NCBI GenBank assembly: GCA_028023455.1
Contig: JAQFVV010000231.1
Span: 879,001-943,000, forward strand
Source: Epiperipatus broadwayi
Taxonomy: Eukaryota > Onychophora > Udeonychophora > Euonychophora > Peripatidae
Length of the DNA: 64,000 nucleotides
Reading direction: 5' to 3'
Every line of letters starts with the position of its first letter. The first letter of the stretch is position 1. Both the position numbers and the translations under genes were made by a program. Positions 46,498 through 58,458 of the stretch are shown here, piece by piece. The notes under the pieces were generated by a model, which made no database searches, was not told the origin of the DNA, and saw nothing but the letters and a program-made list of their open reading frames with translations.

Positions 46498-49400
46498 ACC
46501 CTCACTTCTCGATATATGATATAATTTAAAATATGACTAGCTCAATCAAATTATTATGCTCGGCTAAAATATGTACAACTATCTTTAATATATTTTTATA
46601 ATATTATAACTTATCAGATTTATTACAAACTTATCAAAAATTAATATAGTTCAATATTATGTACTAATTAAATAAATATTTAATTAAAATCATGAGACTG
46701 TGAAGTGAAGTTACAATTGGTAATCAGATTTACATTGAGTCAATGTCTTTCCAAGACACTGTCTCAATGGCATAAGAATACTATTACTTCTTCATTATCT
46801 CATTACTAACTCTACAGCACTCTTATGACTTTTATAAATGAACTATCTTTAATAATAATAGATAAATAAATCTCAATCTATTGTTAAGGAAATATAATTA
46901 AAATGATCTCAGGTTCTTCTAATTATCTTAAAGTAATAATAATTCATGTAGATAGGAATGATAAGGGATTTAATATCAAACCTAAATACACCTAACTTAT
47001 TCTAATAATAATCACTAACAATAATAATCTTTAGGGTATATCTTAATCTTATCTATTGGGTTATACTTTTAATCATTAAGAAAATAAGTAAATCATATAC
47101 ATGTCTTTCATTTCCATATAGTATCTTAATTTTAAAATAAACCAAAATCTTATAATTCAACAATTTGTGGCAATAAATAATCTTATACTTTTATATTGTG
47201 CATTATAATTATTTTATGACCATTGTAATATCATATGTTAATGTCAATCAATTTCTATAAATTATATTAAGAAAATATTGTGTTTCTTTCTCAAATAATA
47301 AAATAATAAATTCATATTGTGCAAATATTATGTTTATTCAAATTATCTGTTGTCAAATGCTGTGGTGTAAAATAATGAATTCAACACATCTTTTAAACAA
47401 CTTAACAAATTTATTTACATTAACTTTAACAAATAATTTATTTACACTATTTACATTTAAATGGAACTAAAGAAAATAAAAAAATAAGAAAAATAATAAT
47501 ACAAGATTTTTACACTGTTATTATTTCCATAACTATAAGTAGATAATTTATACATTTCAGAGAATGTTTTATTAATAAAATTCAATTAAGTTTATGACTT
47601 TAATTTACATAAACATTACTTATTATCAATTAATATAAGAAAAGATTTTATGTAAGATATCATTCATGTAGCATGTATGTAAATAAACTAACTTTAATAA
47701 TTTAAATGCTATTTCACTTAAGTCCTACTGTTATTTATATTATAATGTATAAGGCTGTATTACATTTATTATCAGTATGACTCAAATATTAATTAATGTA
47801 TCAACTGATATAACTTTGTAGTATAATAACAATTATTGACTATCACTGTTTATTTCATTCCGATATAATGTCATACTACATGTCTTATTAAAATATGCAA
47901 TACGTATATGTACTTTTTTAAAAAATAATATTTTAAAATTATTCAATAATTTCAACTTTTATAAAGTATAATGTTAAACAAAATTCTATGATTCTTTGCC
48001 ATTTTAAATCATTACTTTTCTTTACTTATTATTCCTATTCCTTTATAAAACTACTACCTACAAAAGTCATTTTAACCCTATTTAATTTCAGTAAAACAAA
48101 TGACCAATTTTAAAACAAAAAATAATAACGATCCAAACTCTCCTATACCTCATCATCTATTTACAATAAGCCTTCAATCAAAAATATAAATTTCTATGTA
48201 AAATTAACGTAACTCATCTAATAAAAATAAAATAAAATATAGACCTTATATACTTCTTACTAACTTTAAAAGAAAAAAATAAATAACTTACACTAGTATA
48301 ATAAATCTAATTTCTAATATTGGAACAGAAAACATTAAAATTCATTCACGAAAGAATCATATAATTATTTCTAGGTTCTCATATTACGTTGTACTAAATT
48401 TATATCATCAATTTAAAATATGCATATTAAAATAAAACTGCTATTATTAGTCTTGTGCGTGTATATTATTTAAACATTAATACATTCATTCAATAATCAT
48501 ATAACATTTGGTTGATCTAAAGAAAACATAGTAAATACATCAAATTATTATTATTATTACACAATTTTACCATAAATAATACTTCAATGTACAGTCCGTC
48601 ACGATGTCCTCCAGGATTCCAGTTTTACAAAATAATTTCACATTTACACTCAACAATTATTCTTTAAAATATTACGTGTTGTATAATTATAAAATAAACT
48701 TTATGCAATAAAAAGTTATATTAGTATTTAGTTATTATTTTAAAAAAAATGTAAATGTACCTTTCCTATCTTTAATAAATCAATAATTAATGAAATATTT
48801 ATGTTAGTTAATAAATAAAAATATTACATAACATCCAACGGTGTTTTCATCCAGTTGTCATTGTTCTTTTTCCTAGGCACAAATTTTCACTAAACATTAC
48901 TTCCTTTTCCGGTACATCACGTGTTCTTTAAAAGTTTTTATGACAAAAATGAAAACGTTCTTTTTTTTAAAAATAAATAAAAATAAAAGTCAGTTCCATC
49001 AGAAAAACAAAAATAAAATTAAAATAGTTTATGGATCCAGGTTCACTTCTTTTAAAGAAAAAATATTATTTAAAAGTTATTATTTTTAGAATTAGTCTAT
49101 AATTTACAAAGTTCTGATTTAATTATTTTTAATTGATTTGATTTGGATATCCACGTAGATTTGATTTGCGCATTCCGTAACAGATATTTAGGTAAGATTA
49201 CTTTTAAAGTCTTTTGTACGACCAGCGTTTAGACTTTAATAATACAATAATTTTTACTTATAAGTGTTTCTTTACTTATTAAATCTCCAATTTATTTGCC
49301 TTTTAAAATTGTCAGAATTTAGTCTTTTAAACCATAAAGACTTAACAAGGCAAATATTTATACAATTACTGTTATATATTATATCTTTACCAAGATATAT

Positions 49401-50821
49401 ATTTAAATTTAGAATTTACAAATACTTGCTTCATAAAGAAGTATTTCTCATTTTTTTAAATATCTATTTTATAAAAATTAACTACCATTAGCTTTTAAAT
49501 TTATACAAAGTCCAACGTATTACTGTTAGGCATCTAATAACTCTGCTAGTCAATCCAGCGTTTGTTAAATTTTCAGTATAAAGTCTCCAATACATTTTAT
49601 CCTTATATGATGTCCTCATGATTATTTGATAGTAAATTGAGCATTAATAAGGAAACGATCAATAGGGAACTATAATAAATTAACACTGCATATTCATCGG
49701 TAACTTTTATAAATTATTTTAAAAAACTACTCTCTAATAATTTTAAAACGATTTTAAGAGCGTCTATAATCACTTAGCTATTTTTAATAGCATACTTTAC
49801 TTTAAGAATTTCAATCACAAGTCACCTCCTAACAATTGAACCTTGGTTTTATACCGGAAGAAAACTCCCACTTGATTGGTGAATTAAACAATTGACTTGC
49901 TAGCTTATTTACATATTTCACCAACAAGACAGAATTAAAAATAAATAATGACTTATTTAATATTTATTATTTATCACATTATTAAATTCTTAAATTAATA
50001 TTCATCATTTATTTAGATCTATTAAACATTTTTTTAAAATATACTTTCTTACTTAACTTTTACGTTTAACTTTTATAAAATTATTTTTATAAACAAACTA
50101 AGTCTATTTTTATTCGTTATGTTTTTAAACAGTATTTTAAAAATCAGATTTAATATTTCACATTAATTATTTTTATTTTTATCTCATGATAGCCAAAATA
50201 ATATTTATAAATTTTATAACAGAATTTTTAAAATAGCTTTGCAACTTTACTAAAAAAAACTCCCAAGCATGTGTGTACGTATTTTAATTAACATCTGTTT
50301 TTTTACAACAGAGCTACAGACGCTTGTAATAATCTAAAAATAAACTAACAATTCATTTTTTAAAAATAAATATTTTTAAAATAAATAATATATTATAACA
50401 GCTTTTAAAATAATAATTCGATATTATTAAAATCAAATATTAATCTTCTATCATGGAATACTAATAATTAAAATATTTATATTCATTTATTAAATATTAA
50501 TTTTTATCAACAATAAATATATGCATTTAATTTTAACTTGTCTTTTAAAACTTTAACTTTAAACATTTATTTATTAAATTTATTAATGCAGTATTGCTTA
50601 TGGCCAGTTTTCCCAACCATATACTATTATCATTCCCATTGAAATGTCTCTCTCAAACATCAGCACAATTTTCACATATCAAACACTCATGAATTACTTT
50701 AATTACACTTTTTAAAAGATTGTTATAAACAAAATTAAAATCATATAGCTAAATATATCTTAAATTTAAAATTTTTTAAATAGATGGATACAACAATTTA
50801 TGGAGACCCATACAAAAGGGC

Positions 50822-50825
<4 letters not shown>
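46494..50825. mobile_element. candidate 4.3-kb AT-rich element with short inverted ends
   Basis: The block starts TTGTACCCT (46494-46502) and ends AGGGCACAA (50817-50825), whose complement is TTGTGCCCT, so eight of nine bases match. Both ends abut (AT)n. Inside, the sequence is even more AT-rich than the surroundings and carries none of the families found elsewhere in the window. No transposase, RNA or long frame is visible (the 75-codon frame at 49264-49491 has no motif). It may be a non-autonomous DNA element or simply old unique DNA between two microsatellites. Confidence 0.4.

Positions 50826-50853
<28 letters not shown>
50826..50853. repeat. (AT)n microsatellite
   Basis: About 13 AT units at the right edge of the AT-rich block. 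Confidence 0.95.
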
Positions 50854-50856
<3 letters not shown>

Positions 50857-51208
50857 ATATATTCCTTTGTAATAAAAAAATGACTCTCAGAAAAGAAATG
50901 ACATCTTCAAACACCATAAAAATACTTATGATTAAGAGTTGAATGCCACCCCTTTGAGAGATGATTTGGTGTACAGCAATGTAGAAATATATCCAGAGCA
51001 TCTCTTGTATAAGTGGCATTAGTGAGTTATTTAAATGATATGTAATTTGATCATCATTATTAGTATTATTCTTAATGAAAATCAATTAAAAACTTACCTT
51101 TTTATTAGTATACGGTTTACAAGTATAAAAAATAGCAAGAAAAATGGTTCAATTATATATATGTGTGTGTGTGTGGGTGTGAAAGCAATCTTTCAATATT
51201 ACCAATAT

Positions 51209-51760
51209 GAATAACAATCAACAATCTCAATATGTTGTCAAAGCAACCACTTTTATACTAAGGGTAGATACCCACCTTTATTTATGGTCCAATATGTTTA
51301 GATAGACAATAAAGATAGCAACATGACTAAAGAGAGAGAGAGAGAGAGAGACACACACACACAGAGATTATTCATCCAAATAAGTTTAAATAAATCTCAT
51401 TAAACAGGCAAATATAACCTATGCAGAAGGCATACTAACATAATAGTTAATTATAACTTTAAAACTGCATTGAAAATATGTATTACTTAGATAATAAGCC
51501 TAATAATACTCATAGTTAGAGAGATTTACAAATGTAAATACGTGAAAACAGTCAACACGTAAACAATAACAGTATCAATAACAATAAACAATCTCCACCT
51601 GTTGCCAAGGCAACCCCATTTTTGTAATAAAGGTGACAACCCATATTTATCTAAGGAGCAATATATTTATATATACACTAAAGATTGAACTTTCACTAAA
51701 GAGAGTGAGATTATTAATTCAAAGAAGTTTAAATAAATCTCATTAAATGGGCAAATATAT
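51209..51760 (+). repeat. diverged direct duplication (~200-bp units, ~370 bp apart)
   Basis: Unit one (about 51209-51420) and unit two (about 51575-51760) share CAACAATCTC/AACAATCTCC, TGTTGNCAAGGCAACC, ACTAAAGAGAG, GAGATTATT and AAGTTTAAATAAATCTCATT in order. A further short pair (GCATAATGCTA, then AAATATTTGAAA) lies at about 51782 and 52080. An (AG)n(AC)n run sits inside unit one at 51330-51361. Confidence 0.7.
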
Positions 51761-52439
51761 ATAAATATGAAATGGAAATAATGCATAATGCTAAAATCTA
51801 TGCAAAATATTTGAAATGCCTCATAGCTATGTTATTCCAACCACACTCCCTCCTTAAATAAAAAAAAAAAAAAGCTTAAATTTTAGCAATCTATTGAAAA
51901 AGAAATTATCTACAATATTAATTGCATTGATTTAATATATATATATTAAACTCAAGCTAATTTAAATAAAGATCTTACATTGCAAATAAACAAACATGAT
52001 TTAATTTTAAATATCCTTTGAAAGACTTTACAAAAGTCATTTTTACTCCCCAAACTCAAACATAAGAAATAGAACCATTGCATAATGCTAGTTGGAATAT
52101 AGATAAAATATTTGAAAATCCCCATAGTCTAAAATTATTTGAAGTCAACATATAGTTAAATAACGATAAGTAAGAGTGAAATTTAAATTAACTGAATATT
52201 ACTAAAACTCCGATTTAAATGGTCTAAATTCAAAGTAGGCAGAGTAAACAATTATTCCTCTTATCTACTTTTTAAAACACACCCAGGCTCAATAAATTAT
52301 TCATGCACCAATTCAAAATATATAAAGAAGGTAATCACAGCATGATGTCACTAATCCAATTCAACTTTAAGTCCCTTATTTGTAATTACTCAGCAACAAC
52401 TAGAACAGACTGACTCCATTTTTTCTGGCTTTAATTAAG
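51761..52439. other. AT-rich DNA, nothing further recognised
   Basis: Apart from the short duplicated words mentioned for the preceding repeat, no feature can be supported. Confidence 0.45.
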
Positions 52440-52985
52440 ATTATATAAAGACAATTTATAATAACCAAAAATAAATACACATGACCACACACATGTAGAA
52501 AAAACAAAAATAAATACACATGACCACACACATGTAGAAAAAACAAAAATAAATACACATGACCACACACATGTAGAAAAGAAATAATCACCAATATATG
52601 TATTTCATGCTAAACCAGCACTCATCAGTTGATCTAGATTATCCTCTCCCACAAATATATATATAATTAGTGCTCAGTTTACATTAAGATAGCAAATCTT
52701 GCATCAGCATGAGATTTGGGTTTCATCAGATTTTCAATGATATGGATGGCTGAAAAGTTGGAGGTTGGATTGTATTGTTGCCTGTCAAATTAAAGTAAGA
52801 AGATTTGCTATCTTAATATAAACTGAGCACTTATTATTGGGAGATGATAATCTTTACCAACCGATGAGTGCTGGTTTAGCATGAAATAATGTGGGTATTT
52901 ATCTTTTTTACATGTGTGTGGTCATGTGTGTCAGTTGCATGAGATAGTGTGGGTAGTTGAAGGGTGCTTGAAAATCTGAATTCAA
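52440..52985. mobile_element. family C inverted dimer, with a triplicated 38-bp start
   Basis: The left arm contains CACCAATATATGTATTTCAT, GCTAAACCAGCACTCATCAG and ATTAAGATAGCAAATCTTGC; the right arm from about 52800 is its reverse complement and runs on to GTGTGGGTAGTTGAAGGG. Near the left end the unit AAATAAATACACATGACCAC plus ACACATGTAGAAAA is present three times in a row (about 52469-52580). No perfect target duplication was found. Confidence 0.8.
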
Positions 52986-53019
52986 ATCCCCTATATTATT
53001 ATATAGCTTTGAAGAAGTT

Positions 53020-54420
53020 CGCTGGATCGTCAAAATGGTTGAAAATAGCATTTTCATTAACAGAATTCTTAGACGAAATACAACAAAAATAATTTAGAAA
53101 CATCAAAAGTTTCTTATTCAGAAGATAAGATGATATTCTGACCTTGAAAGTATCATATTGAGCTTAGATTAAGTATATCTTGAGTAGTTTGATCTATCAC
53201 TACATGGGTTACACATTGTATGTAGAGTAATAATTTCTTATTTTAATGTTTTAACATTTTTATTACTATGGTTGTACTTCAAAGTATTTTATATATTACA
53301 TTACTGCATGCATTGTGTAGCTCGATATTTTTCTGATGTTTGACTAACATGAACCATTTCATTCTGATGAAGATGTAGTAACTATATCAGTTAGCCTACA
53401 GTTTAGGCGACATACAAATACTCTTGATATTGTCAACACATGTAAAATCAATAGGAATAATTGCAAAGACTGACTGTTGGTATTGTTTTTATATGGTTAA
53501 TACTTTCTACAAGAGTGCTGCATCTCAATATACTATTTTTAGAGAGCAATAAATGAGATTGCCAGGTTTAGAAACTTATCCTCTGAGGTGCTAAGTTTTA
53601 CATTGATTAATCCATCAGATAAACACCAACCAATCAAAAAGCCTTTTATTAAAAGATTAGTCACACCCATAGCTAAATATGCTGAGAATGCATAACCTAA
53701 TAATAGATGGAGAAAATTAATTAACCCACCACAATCGAGACTACAGTTTACTAACAAACAGATAATTCGAACATTGAAAATTTAATATTTGGAGCCAAAA
53801 TATTTGGATTTTTTAAATTAAAAGCAATTTTGAAAGCTCTTCCTACTAATGTCTTTCTAGCCCCCCAAAACGTTTTTATGCAAATATAGACAATATGTTC
53901 TCTATGCTACAAGGAAAAAGAAACTATGGAACATTTCCTTAATAATTGTTTAGCCATACAAATATGCTAAACGTAATAGTTTCAAGTACATGATCTCAAT
54001 TCCTTTCTCTCACTTATTTAGAAAGCAGTATAAATAGAGTGTTTTTCCCTAATATATGAATAACTAACTACATTTATACTTTTTAGCTTCTGGTTTCTAA
54101 AGTGTCATTTTTGTTTTAATCTGACATCACAAAAGCTTTAATCACTTTTCCATAAGAAACTAGTTAAAATACTAAACATAGACTCAGAAATCCCTCAGGC
54201 TGACATCTTTTTCAACTACATGGAGTTTAGTCAGATTACCAACACCACTATAATTGTCAGACCTTTAAAAACATCTTTATACTCTGTATTAGATCAGTTA
54301 AATGTTCTTTCAGCAAACTCATGTGGATATTCAATGCATCGGTTGAATTTTTTTTATTAAATCTTCTCATTGTGATGTGAAACACAATGTAATGTCCTGA
54401 TCTCAGCATAGGATATTTAA
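53020..54420 (+). mobile_element. decayed LINE, post-RT zinc motif
   Basis: At 53896-53949 the plus strand reads CSLCYKEKETMEHFLNNC, a C-X2-C-X8-H-X4-C motif typical of the C-terminal region of several non-LTR retrotransposon clades. Just upstream, across frameshifts, pieces LEPKYLDF and LPTNVFLAPQNVF parallel LEAKFLDF and LPTNQFLV of the copy at 57671-58440. Further upstream a 30-residue piece around LINPSDKHQPIKKPF (53590-53680) may be the end of the RT. No intact ORF remains; the outer limits are uncertain. Confidence 0.65.
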
Positions 54421-55377
54421 ATATGTATCATGTAATATAAGATAACCATTTATTCGTAATAAAGTATGCTCTAAAACTATTTTCGAAAAGAGCTTGTGTT
54501 TTGCCAAAAATTACAGCAGAGCTGTAATAGAATCCTAAAAGTGACAGCTCCAAAAGGATTAATAGGTATGATAAGATTTTTTCTCAAAATTCATTGGTCT
54601 TTCTTTGACTATGTTTAATGTCCTTATGAAAACTCTTTCATCAAACATGTTCAAATATGCACTATAAATTTTAAAAAGAGTGATAAAATGGGGTGTGTGT
54701 GTGTGAAAATTAAAGGGTTTTGCATTCATTCTCTACTGAGGAAAAAAGATCTTGATAAGCGGAATGATCTTTTGTGCCCTATCAGTAGGATGTAAAAATG
54801 TCAAATGACCCACAGCACAGCTGATGTTGAAAGCAAATATGCAAAACGAGCAACTACATACAATCTAGTTATTTAGGCCTTTGCCAAAACATATATAACA
54901 ACATTGATGAGATCTAAGATGACATTCTCTTCTTGGAAATATTGAAATAGTAAAGTTTTTTTTTTTTGGAAAAAAAGTACTTTGTGCAATATAGAAAGCC
55001 GTCAATTATGAATATTCCAAAAACTCTATATACCCTTTAAATTTACTGCAATCCAGATAAAATGATTTTCAATTTTGAAATTTACACATTTCATCAAAAG
55101 CTAATTTCGACTGATTTACATGCTGATACGATACTTTCATGTGGATCAGAAATCAATTGCCTTAGATATCTTAACATTGGTATACGAATTGAACCAGAGA
55201 ATAAAGATACCTGTATTACAAATTAACTCTCTCATTTCTAGTGATCAAAAGTTATACATAAGATTTTTGAAATGACAAACCATTCGATTTATATATATAA
55301 TAAAAATACATACATAGAAAGAGTACACAAAAATATTAATCATATTAATAAAAAAATATTAAAAACATTAACACCAA
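54421..55377. other. unassigned DNA
   Basis: Moderately complex sequence with all frames interrupted. It may include more LINE debris, but no motif can be read. Confidence 0.4.
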
Positions 55378-55496
55378 TGCAGGGCACTCAGCAGACATTT
55401 TGTCGATCTTCTCCGTGCAAGCTGCCGCATCTAATAAACATCATTAACTTCGATGATTTTGTGACCTCCCAGAAAACTTTGCGACTACAACGTTGA
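55378..55496. other. CpG-retaining, exon-like patch
   Basis: This ~120-bp patch has six CpGs in a CpG-poor region and a visibly higher G+C. On the plus strand it follows a possible acceptor (CCAATGCAG) and stays open to a TGA at about 55494 as the end of the frame 55272-55496. On the minus strand it stays open around KIDKMSAECPAL with an acceptable start context. Neither protein is recognisable. It may be an exon, a regulatory element or chance. Confidence 0.25.
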
Positions 55497-56397
55497 TTTT
55501 TATAAAGTAAACATGTATAAGCATGTTATACCCCCCCTCCTCCTTTTCCTCTGGAAAAAAATGTTTACCACTCAACCATTTATATCTTAATAGCTATTTT
55601 GATTTTCAAATTGCACTAAAAAAAAAAAAAGCTTTCAACCTTTTTTTTTAAATAACATTTTGTCAGGAAAATCAATGGTCGGCGGGTAAAAAAAAATACA
55701 ATACGGCCATTACTGTTTACAGTCTGTTGTTTAACTCAAAATATTTCCCTTCAATTAATATCAATTGCTTAGCGAGTATTATATTTGAAATCTGTTTTAC
55801 AAATTATCTGAGGTTAGTTTGCTCTTTGAAATAACATTTCCCAAGCAACAGTGTTTTTATTTCACTGTTTTGCAGAGAGTTTTATGTCAAGAGCATCTCC
55901 CCATCCCCCATGATATTAAAACAAATATTAGAGAGAGTTTAAACTTACAAAATGAAAATATATATTCAGGGAAAAGTATTAAAAATAATATTTTTTTAAA
56001 AAAAATTTAATAAAATATATATTAAAAAAAAAGATTGATATTGTTTACTGATTAACTTGCGTTATAAATGTACAGAATATACGTATCTCAAGCGTTGAAT
56101 AAATGTGTATATACTGTATACGTAAAAAAAAAAAAAACATTAAAGGGAAAGCCCCCTGTGTTTTGGCATTTTGACATGTAGTAGAATAACTAACTTAAAC
56201 GTTAAAGATTCCTGAACTGAATCGGACTTTGTAACTCCCGTTGTTCAAATATCACATGACTGTTATCACTAACCAGAAATAAGTTCTTTTCTCATCTAGT
56301 TTTAATTCTTGGTTTTAGTAGCAACCACGATACGGTTCATTATATTTCGGTATTTCAAGGAGTAAAAGAAGTTGATATATATAAATATTTTTTATTA
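55497..56397. other. AT-rich DNA, nothing recognised
   Basis: Homopolymer-rich sequence. The 63-codon frame at 55819-56010 has no motif. Confidence 0.45.
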
Positions 56398-56650
56398 GTC
56401 ATTCATTAAACAAGAGACCCAATAACGAATAATATTTCTGTAGTGTAATTTCACTAAATCACTCTCATGCAGAGCAGGGACTTGTTTCTATCCACTTTAA
56501 ACACCTTATAGAAGGATGTAATCAAAAACATATGACCAAAGACATGTGAAAAAGAAGTATGATCCCCAAAATGTACATTTTGTGCTGATCCAGTACTCCC
56601 CAGTTAACACAGAACAATCTCTTATTGTTCAGTATATATATACATATCTA
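56398..56650 (+). mobile_element. family G retroposon fragment
   Basis: TTAGTCATTCATTAAACAAG, GAATAATATTTCTGTAGTGT, GACTTGTTTCTATCCACTTT, CATATGACCAAAGACATGTG and ATCCCCAAAATGTACATTTT follow the arm order of the 21307-21751 dimer. It ends near the GTGCTGATCCAGTACTC core. Confidence 0.8.
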
Positions 56651-56654
56651 GTGC

Positions 56655-56745
56655 TTGACTGATAAAAGCCAGAGCTAGAAACCGTTCTGAAAGTAGGGAT
56701 ATTCTGAAAAGCTTGTTAAGAGCTATTGGCATGCTCATTATATAA
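56655..56745 (+). mobile_element. family B 3' fragment
   Basis: ACTGATAAAAGCCAGAGCTA, then GGATATTCTGAAAAGC and AGAGCTATTGGCATGCTCAT match the end of family B. A longer copy follows at 56855. Confidence 0.7.
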
Positions 56746-56854
56746 CATTTGTAATACAAACTTATTAAATTAAGTCACATGATATATGATTTGATTTCCT
56801 TGCAATTATAGTTATTGCTCTTAAGGCTTTGGTGATTTTATATTGTAAAGCTAC

Positions 56855-57125
56855 TAATATATGGTGTATCTGAATGTAGTTCAGTCCCACATGCCTATTT
56901 AAGTTAGACAGCTGGATTTGAAGACATATGGATGGATGACAATTTAAGATTTTCTACTTAATAGTTAATCATTAGGTAAAGTACTGGACTTGACCTGGTA
57001 TTTTAAATCTAATGCTTGAATATCCTAACCTCACTGACGAAAGCCAGAGTTAGAAAATGGTCTGAGGATAGGGATATTCTGAAATGCTTTTTAAGAGCTA
57101 TTGGTGTGCTCATTATATAACATAT
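56855..57125 (+). mobile_element. family B, longer copy
   Basis: It runs from CTACTAATATATGGTGTATC through AAGTTAGACAGCTGGATTTG, GATTTTCTACTTAATAGTTA and TCACTGACGAAAGCCAGAGT to AGAGCTATTGGTGTGCTCAT. The two copies share their last ~90 bp and the ATTATATAACAT that follows, suggesting a local duplication. Confidence 0.8.
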
Positions 57126-57254
57126 TTTGATTGATAGCAAATTACTATAGTTTAATTGATAAGTGTCAAACTTATTGCCCTCATGACTTTGACACAAATC
57201 ACTTAATGAAAGTATAATGTATAATTTTTCTTAGTTATTCATTTGTCTAGAGAT

Positions 57255-57590
57255 TATCCAATGATGAATAATATTTCTGTATCACATAATCACCACCTCT
57301 TATACTAGCACATAATTGTTTATAAACAAGGGATTTTATGCACAAGCCTTCTGGCATCCATTGATTACTCTGGTTGGCACAGGGTGACACTACTGTATGG
57401 AGAATTTTGCCTTGTTTAATATTTCTGTAGTATAATTTTACTACACCACTCATATGCAATATGACTAAAGATATAAAAAAGATGTATGATTCCCAAGATG
57501 CACATTTTATACTGAACCAGCACTCTTAGTTGGCCAAGATCATAATTTCTTACACATATCTTTATCATTGTTCAATATATATATATAAAT
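57255..57590 (+). mobile_element. family G copy, split by a family A insertion
   Basis: TTATCCAATGATGAATAATA with TTTCTGTA is the family G start. The sequence resumes at 57418 with AATATTTCTGTAGTATAATT and continues through ATATGACTAAAGATAT and GCTGAACCAGCACT-like words to about 57590. The interruption at 57282-57417 is a separate insertion. Confidence 0.8.
57282..57417. mobile_element. family A insertion nested in family G, 12-bp target duplication
   Basis: AATATTTCTGTA occurs at 57270-57281 and 57418-57429. The insert begins TCACATAATCACCACCTC, then TAAACAAGGGATTTTATGCA joins the antisense terminus directly to the sense body, and it ends GAATTTTGCCTTGTTT. The host family G sequence is continuous once the insert and one duplicate are removed, so family A was active after family G. 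Confidence 0.9.
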
Positions 57591-57670
57591 ACAAATAAAA
57601 TGTCTTAAAACTATTGTAATAACAATAAAATAATAAATATAACAGTAATTAAATATTATATACAGTCTTT

Positions 57671-58440
57671 TTTTTTCTCAGTGATGAAAGTTTATTCATA
57701 AAAAAAAAAACAGATACAAATACAATTAGAAAAAGGTTTTCAAGGGAGTGATTATATGATAAATTGAAATTTCAGGCACAACATGGTAAGAGGAGAAGGG
57801 TATGTGAAAAAAGGAATGGGAAGTGGAAAGGGTGTATAGTACAGGCCAGTTCGAGATGCATGTCTTCATGGAAGCAAGCACTGCACGAATCACAAACATC
57901 CAATGGTTGAGTCCTACGACATTTAATGGTTGAATCCTATGACAGAGGCTAAGAGGATGGGAGTTGGAGAATTGCCCAAGTAACTGTGAGGAGTGAAGGT
58001 GGAGCTAGTTTGGTATCTTTAATTTTGAGAGAGAAAGTTAGGTCCAATAGTTTTTGATTCACTGTGTGCACATTCTGGTCAAAAATAATAGCACATTGTA
58101 GCAACCAGAGTGCATAGATGAGGAAAACTAATAATCTGATAGTTGCAAAGACCCCTGTTTCTATGGATTTTGGAGGTTTAAGATGGTGTTCCTGTGCAAG
58201 GAAAGGCAGGAGTTGATGACACATCTCACTCCAAGCAGAAAGAGACATTTAAGTAGGAAGTGCTGGAGGGTTTCATTGCCAGTTTTACGGAGCTGACATA
58301 GGGAAGAGATCTTGGTGAATTCTCTATAGTTGACCAAAAATTGATTGGTGGGAAGGGAGTGAAGGTTGATTTTGAGGAAGAAATCGAGGAATTTTGCCTC
58401 AAGGGCCCACCTTTTGAATTTGCAGATTAATTGAGCATTG
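57671..58440 (-). mobile_element. 5'-truncated LINE insertion with 18-bp target duplication
   Basis: ATATTATATACAGTCTTT flanks the insert perfectly at 57653-57670 and 58441-58458. On the minus strand the 3' end shows an AATAAA signal about 20 nt before a short A tail next to the left duplicate. The coding part begins mid-ORF with KFKRWALEAKFLDFFL, then LPTNQFLV and CQLRKTGNETLQHFLLKC (58298-58245), a zinc-type motif whose second Cys is Arg. After a frameshift a 99-codon frame (57949-58248) runs to TVTWAILQLPSS. G+C is clearly higher than in the flanks. It is a recent, dead-on-arrival copy, and its source element should exist elsewhere in the genome. Confidence 0.92.
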
Positions 58441-58458
58441 ATATTATATACAGTCTTT

